Origin: Vibrio sp. SCSIO 43136
GTDB taxonomy: Bacteria; Pseudomonadota; Gammaproteobacteria; Enterobacterales; Vibrionaceae
DNA: 64,000 nt
Assembly (NCBI RefSeq): GCF_023716565.1
Contig: NZ_CP071848.1
Coordinates: 62,001 to 126,000, forward strand
Direction of reading: 5' to 3'
Shown: one piece after another, positions 12,290 to 21,979 of the stretch
Position numbering within the stretch: position 1 is the first letter of the stretch
Layout of the letters: each line of letters opens with the position of its first letter
The notes under the pieces: model-generated
Databases searched by the model: none
Seen by the model: only the letters and a program-made list of their open reading frames with translations
What the model was told of the DNA's origin: nothing
Made by a program: the position numbers and the translations under genes

Positions 12290-12301
12290 CAAATTGAAAG
12301 C

Positions 12302-12334
12302 AAAAAAAAGCCGATGCTTTACTAGCATCGGCTT
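12302..12334 (-). terminator. Terminator of hemCDXY
   Basis: Stem AAGCCGATGCT / AGCATCGGCTT with a 5-base loop; on the minus strand it is followed by a run of eight T. It starts 18 bases after the hemY stop. Confidence 0.9.
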
Positions 12335-12352
12335 AGGAATAATTGTGGTTGG

Positions 12353-13528
12353 TTACAAGTTTTCTACCAACGCCAAAGCTTGGCGAGAAACATCGTTAGC
12401 CGCTTGTGTCTGCTGCTGTTTCTCTAGTACTAGCGCAAGGTTTGCATAGTCGATGACCAGTGGTCGAACTTTCAGTGCTTGCTCTAGATGTTGTTGAGCA
12501 TCACCCCAGTTCTCCTGACGGATCAACAGTTGTGCCAAGGTACTGTGAACAGTGGCATTGCGACCGTCGCGTTGAAGGGCTGCTTGTAGCAATACCACCG
12601 CAGGGTGAATATCTGGCAGGTCCAACTGAGCTATTGCTGCATATAGATCGTCATGAGGCGTTTTCTTGAGGCTATCGCGCAAAATAATATACGCTTGAGA
12701 ATCTGCTTTTCGGCCCACTAGTTGTTTTACAAGTTCCAAGATCAGCTCTCGGTCCTGTTTGAGTTTACGCGGCAACTTCTCCCACGCTTTCATTAAGCCA
12801 TCGCTTCCTTGCTGCTCAGCGACAGAAGCCAGAGAACCTAGGTGAGCGGCACGAGTCATTTGTTCTTGTTGCTCTGCGTTAATCAGCTTGGCTTTTTTCA
12901 CTTGTGGCAGCAACTCAAGTAATGAGCTCCACTGATTAAGCGCTTGGTAACATTGGTATTGCAGTTTCAAGGCGATTGGATTGTAACGGCCATGCAGCTC
13001 ACCTATGGTGGTGAGAGCATCTTGGTAGGCACCATCGGCGACTTGCTGCTTCGCTCGAGTTAAGATCACTGCCAGATCGGAGTCTTCTTGCTCAGAGGCG
13101 AGAGTCAGGTAATGGTCGCGTTTGGCCGTGTCACCAAGTCCCTGCGCAGCTTCAGCAGCGGCAAGATAACACAGCAGTGGTGTGTCATGATGCTTGGCTA
13201 AACGAGTAACTTTCTTCTCAGCTGATTGCCAGTCACCTTCCATCAGCAAAATCATACCTTCGTTGGTTTCGCGGCGTGCTCGCTTTAGCTTACGTAAACT
13301 AAACCAACTGATAGTGGCATTACTGGCTCGAAGGATTTTCTTGACAATAAACTCCAAGCCAAAGAGGATCGCTAGCAATGCGACGACGAGCACAACTAGG
13401 GTGGTGACACTCATTTCAATGGTGCGCTCTGCAATGGAAATGAGTACATAGCCTTGTTGGCCAGAAAATTGGGTGCCAACGTAGAGGCCGGCCCCTAAGA
13501 AGACAAATAACAGAATGAGTCTAATCAT
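12353..13528 (-). CDS. hemY: HemY, TPR membrane protein of the heme operon
   Basis: 391 residues: two N-terminal membrane segments (about 1-22 and 40-62) followed by tetratricopeptide-like helices to the C-terminus. This is the proteobacterial HemY of the hemCDXY operon, distinct from the Bacillus oxidase of the same name. Its exact role in heme formation is unsettled; it may organise late pathway enzymes at the membrane. The start codon shares one base with the hemX stop (TAATG), indicating coupling. The operon terminator follows at 12302-12334. Confidence 0.93.
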   Translation of the reverse strand: MIRLILLFVFLGAGLYVGTQFSGQQGYVLISIAERTIEMSVTTLVVLVVALLAILFGLEFIVKKILRASNATISWFSLRKLKRARRETNEGMILLMEGDWQSAEKKVTRLAKHHDTPLLCYLAAAEAAQGLGDTAKRDHYLTLASEQEDSDLAVILTRAKQQVADGAYQDALTTIGELHGRYNPIALKLQYQCYQALNQWSSLLELLPQVKKAKLINAEQQEQMTRAAHLGSLASVAEQQGSDGLMKAWEKLPRKLKQDRELILELVKQLVGRKADSQAYIILRDSLKKTPHDDLYAAIAQLDLPDIHPAVVLLQAALQRDGRNATVHSTLAQLLIRQENWGDAQQHLEQALKVRPLVIDYANLALVLEKQQQTQAANDVSRQALALVENL

Positions 13529-14670
13529 TACTTATCCTCCGTAACCAATACAGTCACCTCACGGCGCAAACGGTCTTGAATTACATCAGTCAGTGGCTGC
13601 TGAGAGTGCAGCTTATCAGGGTAATCAACGTGAACTTTGTTTTTCGCTAATTGCTCAAGGCGTTTTTGGAACTCTAAAACTTGATTATCACTTTGGTTGA
13701 AAAACTGCTTTGACCATTCCTGTGCGGTGACCAAACCTTGGTCAAATAGCTCACCGTTTTCTAGATAAACCCCTTTGATGGCGCTTTCTAGTTTGTTTTT
13801 AACGTTCTCACGTAGGTAGAAATGCTGCTCAGGAGAGAGCAGTGGAACGACATTGCCATCACGAGTACGGAAGGTGATGAACTGGTCTGAGAAATCTTTT
13901 AACGAAGTCTTAAGGTTATTTTGCCAATCGTTAATGTCTTCAGATACCTCTTGCTCTACAACCTCTTGCGCTTCCGGCAAGATAGCATTGGCCAGTGGCA
14001 GTGCGTCAACTTGTTGTTGTAAGCTAGTAATCGCAAGGACCAGACCTTCGCGGTCAATCAATGGTAAGGCACGCAGCTTGGTGATGTCTGTCGCCATGCT
14101 CTTACGCAGTGGTACTAGGCTTGGGTCGTTCAGTGCAGCAATACGTTGGTCGGCACTTTCCATTAAGCGTGTCGCACTCTCGACATCATGCTCAAGAAAA
14201 AGCTTACGTCCGGCCAGCTTCACCAGATAATCCGCTTCGGCTAATAGCCAGTCATTTGGTCGGCGGCCTTTGACGTCGCTAATGGCCACTTGCAAACTCT
14301 CTATGCTCTTTTGTTGCTGCCCCATTTCAACCTGCATGCGAGTCGTTGCATCATTCACACTGGCTGTAAGCTCGGTTTGGGCATTAGAGACACGGGAGCT
14401 AAGTTCTGACTGCAAAGAAGAAAGTTGCTGCTTAAGCGCTGCGATTTCTTGTTGCTGGGCATGGTCTTTTTGTTGGATATGGTAGCTAAGACCACCACCG
14501 AACAGAATGGTGAGCACGATGGCGATAGCACCTAGTTTGCTACCTTTGTTCTTTTGTTCTTTTTCCTGTGAAGGCGATGGAGCGGCAGGCGCTTCCACTT
14601 CAGCTTGAGTATCTTCGGTTGGGCTTAGTTCAGCGTCTATTTGCTCATTATTGTTTTTTTTACTTGTCAT
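13528..14670 (-). CDS. hemX: HemX, uroporphyrinogen-III C-methyltransferase-like membrane protein
   Basis: 380 residues with an acidic, Pro-rich cytoplasmic N-terminus (1-45), one membrane segment around residues 46-64, then a Gln/Ser-rich coiled coil (about 68-130) and a globular periplasmic part. This matches HemX of enterobacterial hemCDXY operons. Despite the family name, no SAM-binding methyltransferase motif is visible, so enzymatic activity is doubtful. It lies 9 bases after hemD and overlaps hemY. Confidence 0.93.
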   Translation of the reverse strand: MTSKKNNNEQIDAELSPTEDTQAEVEAPAAPSPSQEKEQKNKGSKLGAIAIVLTILFGGGLSYHIQQKDHAQQQEIAALKQQLSSLQSELSSRVSNAQTELTASVNDATTRMQVEMGQQQKSIESLQVAISDVKGRRPNDWLLAEADYLVKLAGRKLFLEHDVESATRLMESADQRIAALNDPSLVPLRKSMATDITKLRALPLIDREGLVLAITSLQQQVDALPLANAILPEAQEVVEQEVSEDINDWQNNLKTSLKDFSDQFITFRTRDGNVVPLLSPEQHFYLRENVKNKLESAIKGVYLENGELFDQGLVTAQEWSKQFFNQSDNQVLEFQKRLEQLAKNKVHVDYPDKLHSQQPLTDVIQDRLRREVTVLVTEDK

Positions 14671-14679
14671 GCTGTTGTC

Positions 14680-15414
14680 CTATTGTTGAGCTTTGCCAAG
14701 AGCGGTTAGCAGAGCCTGATTTGCTGCACCATTAGCATTTACGATCCGAGTAAAGCCGTGTTCAAGAGCCCAGTCGGCAATGCGTTGACTGGGGACTATC
14801 AAGTGCAATTGACGTAGCCAAGCGGTATGCTCGGGAGAAATGCTACGCACGAGTTGAGAGAGTTGCTCTCCGCTCGTCACTATGACGGAGTCGACCTGAT
14901 ATTGTTGCCAATGCCTCACTGCAACCTTGCCATCAAAAGGTAGTGCGACTCGTTGGTAGGTTTGGCTATAGCTGACATTCGCCCCTAGCGATACAAGGGT
15001 ATCGAATATTAACTCTCGCCCACCATTGCCTCGCAGAATCGTAATACGTTTACCTTCTACTTGGTTGAGCTGTGGCAGTTTGAGTAGGTGTTCACTGTCA
15101 CTCACGTCAGGGTAGTGTACTTTTAGTTGCGTCGCTTTGCTTAATTTGTGTGCGGTTTTTTGACCAACGGCAACATATATGGGCTGTGTAGGCCATGCTA
15201 AATCAACCAGTAACCGTTGTGCACCTTCTACGGCGTGCTGGCTGACGGCGATAATAATGTCGCTTTGATAAAGTTGCTGTGAAAGCTGGCTGCGATCACC
15301 CCAGGGCTGGATTTCGATAAGAGGGTGGTGAATAGCAATGTTGCCAAGCGAGGTTATCGCTTGGCATAGGGCATCTCCCTCTTCACCAAATCGAGTGACT
15401 AAGATGCTCGACAT
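14680..15414 (-). CDS. hemD: Uroporphyrinogen-III synthase HemD
   Basis: 244-residue enzyme that cyclises hydroxymethylbilane with inversion of ring D to give uroporphyrinogen III. Visible HemD features are the two-lobe Rossmann-like pattern and conserved stretches AVSQHAVEGAQ (about 56-66), VGQKTAHKL (about 83-91) and VIVTSGEQL (about 176-184). Sequence conservation in this family is low, so synteny after hemC (2-base gap) carries much of the weight. Confidence 0.93.
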   Translation of the reverse strand: MSSILVTRFGEEGDALCQAITSLGNIAIHHPLIEIQPWGDRSQLSQQLYQSDIIIAVSQHAVEGAQRLLVDLAWPTQPIYVAVGQKTAHKLSKATQLKVHYPDVSDSEHLLKLPQLNQVEGKRITILRGNGGRELIFDTLVSLGANVSYSQTYQRVALPFDGKVAVRHWQQYQVDSVIVTSGEQLSQLVRSISPEHTAWLRQLHLIVPSQRIADWALEHGFTRIVNANGAANQALLTALGKAQQ

Positions 15415-15416
15415 GA

Positions 15417-16379
15417 TTACTCGTGTTCGCAGTAAAGCTTTTCTAGAATTTCTTTAGCCCCATCGTTGAGTAACTGCTGTGCAAGCGTGACACCGAGCTG
15501 CTCAGCTTGGCTGCGCTTACCACGTATTTCCCCACGAACAATCTTAGAACCATCGGGTTCGCCAACCAGCGCTCGCAGCCAAATGTCGTCACCCTCTAAC
15601 AGAGCATAGCTACCAATAGGTACCTGGCAGCCGCCTTCTAAAGTTAGGTTCATAGCGCGTTCACACAATACGCGATCAGACGTTTCTTGGTGATTTAGTG
15701 GGGCTAATAGCTCATGTAGACGGGTATCATCGAGGCGGCATTCAATGCCGACAGCCCCTTGACCCACCGCAGGTAGAGACTGTTCAGGTTCGATAAAACT
15801 GCGGATGCGCTCTTCAAGCTTTAGGCGTTTGAGGCCAGCAGCCGCAAGAATGATGGCATCGTAATCGCCATTGTCGAGTTTCGATAGGCGAGTCCCCACA
15901 TTGCCACGTAGCTCTTTGATCACCAGATCTGGGCGATACTCTTTTAGTTGGCATTGACGACGCAAGCTACAGGTACCCACCACAGCGCCTTGCGGCAGTT
16001 CATCGATGGATGAATAGGTATTCGAGACAAAGGCATCCCTTGGGTCTTCACGTTCACAAATAGTGGTCAAACCTAAACCCGGTGGAAAATCGACAGGAAC
16101 GTCTTTCATAGAGTGCACCGCAAGGTCCGCACGACCTTCCAGCATCGCGACTTCGAGTTCTTTAACAAACAACCCTTTACCGCCAACTTTTGCCAGCGGC
16201 GTGTCGAGAATAATATCGCCTTTAGTTACCATGGTAACCAGCTCAACCTCTAAACCCGGATGGGCACTTTGAAGTGCGTCTTTAACATAATGGGCTTGCC
16301 AAAGGGCAAGAGGGCTTTTACGTGTGGCAATGCGAATAGGTGCTTGGCTAGATGCCTGATGAGCTGCACTTTGTGACAT
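15417..16379 (-). CDS. hemC: Porphobilinogen deaminase HemC
   Basis: 320-residue hydroxymethylbilane synthase that polymerises four porphobilinogens on a dipyrromethane cofactor. The cofactor Cys lies in [13 protein letters not shown] near residue 247. Other signatures are [17 protein letters not shown] at the N-terminus and [26 protein letters not shown] at 16379 is preferred over an in-frame TTG at 16394 because GGAACG sits 5 bases before it. First gene of hemCDXY, divergent from cyaA as in E. coli. Confidence 0.96.
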   Translation of the reverse strand: MSQSAAHQASSQAPIRIATRKSPLALWQAHYVKDALQSAHPGLEVELVTMVTKGDIILDTPLAKVGGKGLFVKELEVAMLEGRADLAVHSMKDVPVDFPPGLGLTTICEREDPRDAFVSNTYSSIDELPQGAVVGTCSLRRQCQLKEYRPDLVIKELRGNVGTRLSKLDNGDYDAIILAAAGLKRLKLEERIRSFIEPEQSLPAVGQGAVGIECRLDDTRLHELLAPLNHQETSDRVLCERAMNLTLEGGCQVPIGSYALLEGDDIWLRALVGEPDGSKIVRGEIRGKRSQAEQLGVTLAQQLLNDGAKEILEKLYCEHE

Positions 16380-16509
16380 AGACGTTCCGTTCAATACATT
16401 CTAGTTATAACAAACAGACTTCATCCTACCACTGAGATCAACAAAATCTTACTGTTTCCTTGGTAAGGTGGTGAATCAGCGCCACAAATTAAACACTCGG
16501 AAAATATTA

Positions 16510-16525
16510 TGTGAAGCCACTCACA
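16510..16525. promoter_or_regulatory. Perfect CRP-cAMP site in the hemC-cyaA intergenic region
   Basis: TGTGA-AGCCAC-TCACA is a full match to the CRP consensus TGTGA-N6-TCACA. It lies 131 bases before hemC and 211 bases before cyaA. In E. coli CRP represses cyaA from a site in this same intergenic region, so negative feedback on cAMP synthesis is likely. TATACT (16561-16566) and TATATT (16572-16577) are possible cyaA -10 elements. No gene is seen in 16380-16735. Confidence 0.85.
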
Positions 16526-16735
16526 TTTGTAGAGTGTCAAATTACTCATTTTTGGGAAAATATACTGAGACTATATTTGGCGTGAATCCATGTCATGGAT
16601 GAATAAAAATGGATGCGTAGTACGCTATTTCTTTACCTTCTGACACTAAAGTGTTAAATTGATCACGTTTTCAGCGTGGTTATGAATGTCTTTTAAACAG
16701 AAGTAACAGATTAAATTAAGTCAAGGATAGCCCCT

Positions 16736-19267
16736 TTGCAGGCACATATTGAAACATTGATAAAACGACTCGATCTGCTTAATCAGCAGCGCATAGACCG
16801 TGCGTTGGCGCTGATGGATATGCAGAGTCAGCGTGTTTTTCATTTGTTACCTGTCCTTCTTAATTACAACCACCCTTCTGTCCCGGGGTATTACGAACAG
16901 CAAGTCCCTTTTGGTGTTTTCGATTTTTCCCCAAACCCTTCCCAGCAACAATTCATCGAAGAAACTGAGCGCGCGCTCGGAGAGAAGCTAACCTCTGCTC
17001 CTTCTGCGGGAATTCTAGCGCTATATACGATGGGCAGTACCTCATCGATTGGTCAAAGTACCTCGAGTGATTTAGATATTTGGGTATGTGTCTCGCCTCT
17101 CATGAGTGCTGATGAGCGCAGCCAATTAACCAATAAGTGTCTGTTGATTACTGAGTGGGCGATGACGTTTGGCGTTGAAGCTAACTTCTTCTTGATGGAT
17201 GAAGAGCGTTTTCGTAGTAATCGCTCAGAGGAGATGACCGGGGATAACTGCGGTTCTTCTCAACATCTACTTTTGTTGGATGAGTTTTATCGTTCAGCGG
17301 TAAGGTTAGCAGGGCAAAGGTTGCTGTGGCAGATCGTGCCACCTGAAATGGAAGAGTGCTACGACGAATACGTAGGTCGATTGTGTTCAGATGGATCGAT
17401 CGACTGTGGTCAATGGATTAACTTTGGCCAATTGAACCGCATTCCAGCCGAAGAGTATTTTGGCTCGAGTTTGTGGCAGCTTTATAAGAGTATCGATGCA
17501 CCTTATAAGTCGGTGTTAAAAGCGATTCTCTTAGAGGCGTATTCGTGGGAGTACCCGTCAACTCAGCTGTTGTGCATTGACTCTAAGCGTCGCTTCTTTG
17601 CTCATGAGCCTGATCTCTATGGCATGGATGCATACTATTTGATGCTCGAGAAAGTGACCCGCTACTTAGAGCGTGTCGGTGATACTCAGCGTCTGGACTT
17701 AGTGCGTCGCTGTTTCTACCTGAAAACTCACGAGAAACTTTCTCGCGAACCAGGTGTAGGCTCAGTCGCATGGCGTCGTGAAGCGCTGACCTTGATGAGT
17801 CAAGAATGGAATTGGGGTCAGGATGTACACGTACATCTTGATGATCGCCGTAATTGGAAAGTGGAACAAGTCAAAGTGATGCATGAGCAGCTATTAGGCG
17901 CTCTGATGCAAAGCTACCGCAACTTGATTCAATTCGCCCGTCGTAATGACATCACCTCCGCCATTAGCCCGCAAGATATCAGTATCTTGGCACGTAAGCT
18001 CTATGCTGCGTTTGAAGTGTTGCCGGGTAAGGTGACCTTGCTCAATCCGCAAATATCACCTGACTTGCACGAATCTGATCTTAGCTTTATTCAAGTCAGT
18101 CAAGGCCGCAGTAATCGTGCTGGCTGGTATTTGTATAAGCAACCACTAGAAGCGCCACAGATCATTGGTCAGCCATATCTGGAGCACAACGAGTACTTAA
18201 GTAAGCTAGTGGCTTGGTCATTTTTCAACGGTTTGATCACCGAATCAACCCGCTTACACTCTGTGGTTCGAGACGCTGATTTAGATATTGATAAGTTCTA
18301 CCAAATGGTCAGTGACTTACGAAACACCTTCTCATTGCATAAGCGTCGTCCAACCATGCAAGCATTGGCGAGTCCTTGTGAGATCAGTCAGTTGGCCATG
18401 TTCATTAACTTTGAAAATGATCCAACAGATACCTTGTCTGCTCGCGACCTTAAAGCGGACATGAAAAACCCAGATATCTTTAGCTTTGGTGATAACAATC
18501 AGTGCTTGGTTGGCAGCGTTGATTTGGTTTACCGCAACTCTTGGCATGAAGTGCGTACCCTGCATTTTACTGGTGATACCGCGATGCTAGATGCGCTTAA
18601 AACGGTATTGGGCAAGATGCACCAAGACGCCATTCCACCAGAGTCAGTCGATGTGTTCTGCTACAGCAAGAACCTACGAGGCGTAATGCGCAATATGGTT
18701 TATCAGCTTTTAGCTGAATGCATTGATTTGCGTTTGAAGCCGATTGAGCAAGAAAAACGCCGCCGCTTTAAAGCGATTCGTGTGTGTGACCAAGTGTATG
18801 GCCTGTTTTTCGAACGTCGTGGAGTGTCGGTTCAGAAGCTGGAGAATTCCGTCGAGTTTTATCGCAGTATTTCTACCAACAAGCTTAAAGGCTCTCCACT
18901 GGTGATGTTGGACAAAGAGCAAGATCACCCATTGCCTGATATTGTGGATAGCTTTGCTAGTGAAGGTCTGATCCAATTCTTCTTCGAAGATATTGAGAAC
19001 GGTTTTAATGTCTATGTATTAGATGAATCAAACCGAGTTGAGGTTTATCACCAGTTCAGTGGTAGCAAAGATGAGATGGTGGCTAACGTAAACCGTTTCT
19101 ATACCTCTTCTTCATATCAAGATGATCTCAAAGTGGGCACGGCATTTACCAACTTTAACTTGCCACAATACTACCAAATTCTTCGCCCTCAAGATGGCGA
19201 TGCTTATGTGGTGCCATATCGAAGTGAGCACTGCTCTAGTCGTCAAGACAAGGCGGTCAACGCTTAA
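16736..19267 (+). CDS. cyaA: Adenylate cyclase CyaA (class I), UUG start
   Basis: 843-residue class I adenylate cyclase making cAMP for CRP. The N-terminal catalytic half carries the nucleotidyltransferase signature LYTMGSTSSIGQSTSSDLDIWVC near residues 95-117, with the GS-x(10)-DLD metal-binding motif. The C-terminal half is regulatory. Start codon TTG is placed by AAGGA 8 bases upstream and by the known weak UUG start of E. coli cyaA, thought to limit synthesis. Length matches the 848 residues of E. coli. Divergent from hemC, with a perfect CRP site between. Confidence 0.97.
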   Translation: MQAHIETLIKRLDLLNQQRIDRALALMDMQSQRVFHLLPVLLNYNHPSVPGYYEQQVPFGVFDFSPNPSQQQFIEETERALGEKLTSAPSAGILALYTMGSTSSIGQSTSSDLDIWVCVSPLMSADERSQLTNKCLLITEWAMTFGVEANFFLMDEERFRSNRSEEMTGDNCGSSQHLLLLDEFYRSAVRLAGQRLLWQIVPPEMEECYDEYVGRLCSDGSIDCGQWINFGQLNRIPAEEYFGSSLWQLYKSIDAPYKSVLKAILLEAYSWEYPSTQLLCIDSKRRFFAHEPDLYGMDAYYLMLEKVTRYLERVGDTQRLDLVRRCFYLKTHEKLSREPGVGSVAWRREALTLMSQEWNWGQDVHVHLDDRRNWKVEQVKVMHEQLLGALMQSYRNLIQFARRNDITSAISPQDISILARKLYAAFEVLPGKVTLLNPQISPDLHESDLSFIQVSQGRSNRAGWYLYKQPLEAPQIIGQPYLEHNEYLSKLVAWSFFNGLITESTRLHSVVRDADLDIDKFYQMVSDLRNTFSLHKRRPTMQALASPCEISQLAMFINFENDPTDTLSARDLKADMKNPDIFSFGDNNQCLVGSVDLVYRNSWHEVRTLHFTGDTAMLDALKTVLGKMHQDAIPPESVDVFCYSKNLRGVMRNMVYQLLAECIDLRLKPIEQEKRRRFKAIRVCDQVYGLFFERRGVSVQKLENSVEFYRSISTNKLKGSPLVMLDKEQDHPLPDIVDSFASEGLIQFFFEDIENGFNVYVLDESNRVEVYHQFSGSKDEMVANVNRFYTSSSYQDDLKVGTAFTNFNLPQYYQILRPQDGDAYVVPYRSEHCSSRQDKAVNA

Positions 19268-19298
19268 AAAATGCCAACCTATTGTGGTTGGCATTTTT
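19266..19298. terminator. Bidirectional terminator between cyaA and cyaY
   Basis: AAAAATGCCAACC / GGTTGGCATTTTT with a 6-base loop; the A and T tracts on either side make it work for both converging genes. Confidence 0.9.
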
Positions 19299-19327
19299 GA
19301 TTGGGTGTTCAAGGCATTAGCCAAAGC

Positions 19328-19642
19328 TTATTCCCAGTCGATAGCTTCTTCAGCGTGTTTCTCACACTCTTGTTTCACCATCTCCATCAGCTCTAGCTGG
19401 GTTTTTGAACAGATCCACTCACCCTCTTGATACTGGAAGTGGAACCCGCCAGATTTAGAAGCCAACCAGACCTCTTTCATTGGCTCTTGGCGGTTGATGA
19501 TGATCTGGCTTCGGTTCTCGAACTCCAGCGTCATGACGTTGCCATTCACTTCATAATCAATATCTGCGCCCGAATCATCGATCGCAATTTCGATCGCTTC
19601 CATCACTTGGTCTACCAATTGATGATATTCAGTATCATTCAT
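19328..19642 (-). CDS. cyaY: Frataxin-like CyaY
   Basis: 104-residue bacterial frataxin that binds iron and modulates IscS during Fe-S cluster assembly. The start MNDTEYHQLVDQVMEAIE gives the acidic first helix with its DDSGADIDYE ridge (about residues 23-32), the presumed iron-binding face. The beta-sheet motif is IIINRQEPMKEVWLASKSGGFHF (about 47-69). A longer frame upstream to 19768 is rejected because the family starts here. It lies divergent from lptM-lysA, as in E. coli. Confidence 0.95.
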   Translation of the reverse strand: MNDTEYHQLVDQVMEAIEIAIDDSGADIDYEVNGNVMTLEFENRSQIIINRQEPMKEVWLASKSGGFHFQYQEGEWICSKTQLELMEMVKQECEKHAEEAIDWE

Positions 19643-19718
19643 CCTGCTCTGTCCTATTGCTTTTCCTGTTGTTGGTGCGATTATAGGGGGCATTGATGGA
19701 TTAATCACGAACTGCAAA

Positions 19719-19838
19719 ATGAAAAAGTCTTTCGCAGCACTGATTTTAGTATCAGTCTTGGGGCTCACTGGCTGTGGTCAGTCAGGTGCTCTCTATTTAC
19801 CTCAGGAAGAACCGGCGCAGCAGCCACAATCGGAATAA
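19719..19838 (+). CDS. lptM: LptM (YifL) small outer-membrane lipoprotein
   Basis: 39-residue lipoprotein, too short for usual ORF cut-offs. A signal peptide ends in the lipobox LTGC (Cys19), followed by GQSGALYLPQEE, the family signature GQxGxLYLP. LptM joins the LptD-LptE complex and helps oxidative maturation of the lipopolysaccharide translocon in E. coli. It sits just before lysA, 17 bases away, exactly the enterobacterial location. The gene overlaps only an unsupported N-terminal extension of cyaY on the other strand. Confidence 0.93.
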   Translation: MKKSFAALILVSVLGLTGCGQSGALYLPQEEPAQQPQSE

Positions 19839-19855
19839 ATGCTAAGGAATAAACA

Positions 19856-21109
19856 TTGGATTATTTTAATTATCAGGATGATGGCCAGCTTTGGGCCGAA
19901 AATGTCGCACTTACCGATCTTGCCGAGCAATACGGCACGCCTTTATACGTCTATTCTCGTGCTACGCTAGAGCGTCACTGGAACGCTTTTGATAGTGCTG
20001 TGTCAGAGCACCCACACCTTGTATGTTATGCCGTAAAAGCGAACTCAAATATTGGTGTACTTAACGTGTTGGCTCGCTTGGGCAGTGGCTTTGATATCGT
20101 CTCGCAAGGTGAGCTGGAGCGAGTAATCGCCGCAGGTGGTGACCCTGCCAAAGTTGTATTCTCTGGTGTGGGAAAAACCGCATCGGAAATGAAGCGTGCA
20201 CTAGAGCTGAAAATTAAATGTTTCAATGTTGAGTCCGAGCCTGAGCTAGAGCTACTTAACCAAGTGGCTGGTGAGCTAGGTGTGATTGCGCCGATCTCGC
20301 TGCGTATTAACCCCGATGTGGATGCAAACACCCACCCGTACATCTCGACAGGTTTGCTTGAAAACAAATTTGGTATCGCTTTTGACCGCGCGCCAGAAGT
20401 GTATAAATTTGCCCAAAGCCTACCGAACTTGAACGTACAAGGCATTGATTGCCACATTGGTTCACAGCTAACCGATATTGAGCCTTTCATCGATGCAACT
20501 GATCGTCTGCTGGCACTGATCGAACAGCTAAAAGCACAAGGTATTGAGATTAAACACCTTGATGTGGGTGGCGGTCTTGGGGTGGTGTATCGTGATGAGT
20601 TGCCTCCTCAGCCTTCGGATTACGCTTCGGCATTGCTGGCTCGTCTGCACAACCATCCTGATCTTGAACTTATTTTTGAGCCTGGGCGTGCGATTGCGGC
20701 TAACGCCGGTGTATTGGTGACCAAGGTAGAGTTCTTAAAGCACACCGAACACAAAAACTTTGCAATTATTGACGCAGCCATGAATGATTTAATGCGTCCA
20801 GCGCTTTACCAAGCTTGGCAAGACATTGTTCCTGTGAAGCCTCGTGATGAAGAAGCGCAATGCTATGATCTGGTGGGCCCAATTTGCGAAACCGGTGACT
20901 TCCTGGGTAAAGATCGTAATCTTGCGCTTGCCCAAGGTGACTTACTGGCAGTTCGCAGCGCAGGTGCATACGGGTTCGTGATGTCCTCAAACTATAATAC
21001 TCGTGCGCGTGCGGCTGAAGTCATGGTGGATGGCGATCAGTCTCACCTAGTGCGTCAGCGTGAAGCGCTTTCAAGCTTGTGGGAGCTTGAGCAAATTTTA
21101 CCGGAGTAA
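19856..21109 (+). CDS. lysA: Diaminopimelate decarboxylase LysA
   Basis: 417-residue PLP enzyme making L-lysine from meso-diaminopimelate. The PLP-binding Lys lies in YAVKANSN (about residue 61). HIGSQL near 200, GGGLGVVY near 239 and the EPGRAI phosphate-binding loop near 278 are present, as is CETGDFLG, with the catalytic Cys. The start is TTG, with AAGGA 7 bases upstream and no ATG nearby. It lies within an lptM-lysA-dapF-DUF484-xerC-yigB run of the same strand. Confidence 0.97.
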   Translation: MDYFNYQDDGQLWAENVALTDLAEQYGTPLYVYSRATLERHWNAFDSAVSEHPHLVCYAVKANSNIGVLNVLARLGSGFDIVSQGELERVIAAGGDPAKVVFSGVGKTASEMKRALELKIKCFNVESEPELELLNQVAGELGVIAPISLRINPDVDANTHPYISTGLLENKFGIAFDRAPEVYKFAQSLPNLNVQGIDCHIGSQLTDIEPFIDATDRLLALIEQLKAQGIEIKHLDVGGGLGVVYRDELPPQPSDYASALLARLHNHPDLELIFEPGRAIAANAGVLVTKVEFLKHTEHKNFAIIDAAMNDLMRPALYQAWQDIVPVKPRDEEAQCYDLVGPICETGDFLGKDRNLALAQGDLLAVRSAGAYGFVMSSNYNTRARAAEVMVDGDQSHLVRQREALSSLWELEQILPE

Positions 21110-21133
21110 TCAGGCGGAGTACCCGAAAACACT

Positions 21134-21964
21134 ATGCACTTTCATTTTTCTAAAATGCACGGTCTGGGCAATGACTTTATGGTGGTTGACTGTATCACCC
21201 AGAACGTGTTTTTTTCGACCGAGTTGATCCGCCGTTTAGGTAATCGACATACAGGTGTAGGTTTCGACCAATTACTGGTCGTCGAAGCCCCTTATGACCC
21301 TGAAACCGACTTTCATTACCGCATCTTCAATGCCGATGGTAGTGAGGTGGAGCAGTGTGGTAACGGTGCGCGCTGTTTTGCTCGTTTCGTTCGCATGAAA
21401 GGGCTAACCAACAAGCACTCGATCAATGTCAGCACCAAAAAGGGTAAGATTACTCTCCATATAGAAGAGGGTGATCAAGTGCGAGTGAATATGGGGGAAC
21501 CTGTATTTGAGCCAAACAAGATCCCATTCAAAGCGAAGTCGCAGGAAAAAACCTACATTCTGCGTGCTGGTGAGCATACTCTGTTTTGTGGTGCTGTCAG
21601 TATGGGCAACCCGCATGTCGTAACCACGGTCGATGACATTGATGCATTAGATATAGAAAGCATTGGCCCACTTTTAGAGAACCATGAGCGTTTTCCAGAG
21701 CGAGTCAATGCAGGCTTCATGCAGCTTATCAGCCGAGATGAAATCTCTCTGCGCGTTTATGAGCGCGGTGTAGGTGAAACTCAAGCGTGTGGCACGGGAG
21801 CTTGTGGTGCTGTTGCCGTCGGAATCTTGCAAGGTCTATTAGCCAATCAAGTGAAAGTGCACCTTCCTGGTGGTGACTTGTTGATTGAGTGGAAAGGGGA
21901 AGGCCATCCTCTGTGGATGACGGGCTCTGCCACCCATGTGTTTGATGGGCAGCTCAGCTGCTAA
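21134..21964 (+). CDS. dapF: Diaminopimelate epimerase DapF
   Basis: 276-residue PLP-independent epimerase interconverting LL- and meso-diaminopimelate for peptidoglycan and lysine. The two catalytic cysteines are seen in [10 protein letters not shown] (about residue 75) and [11 protein letters not shown] (about 219). N-terminal [11 protein letters not shown] is the family signature. It lies 24 bases after lysA, giving sequential lysine steps. Confidence 0.97.
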   Translation: MHFHFSKMHGLGNDFMVVDCITQNVFFSTELIRRLGNRHTGVGFDQLLVVEAPYDPETDFHYRIFNADGSEVEQCGNGARCFARFVRMKGLTNKHSINVSTKKGKITLHIEEGDQVRVNMGEPVFEPNKIPFKAKSQEKTYILRAGEHTLFCGAVSMGNPHVVTTVDDIDALDIESIGPLLENHERFPERVNAGFMQLISRDEISLRVYERGVGETQACGTGACGAVAVGILQGLLANQVKVHLPGGDLLIEWKGEGHPLWMTGSATHVFDGQLSC

Positions 21965-21979
21965 GACTAAGGAGTCATT

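Noticed and set aside
19643..19768. 42-codon N-terminal extension of cyaY
   Set aside because: It overlaps the convincing lptM gene on the other strand and lacks frataxin similarity.
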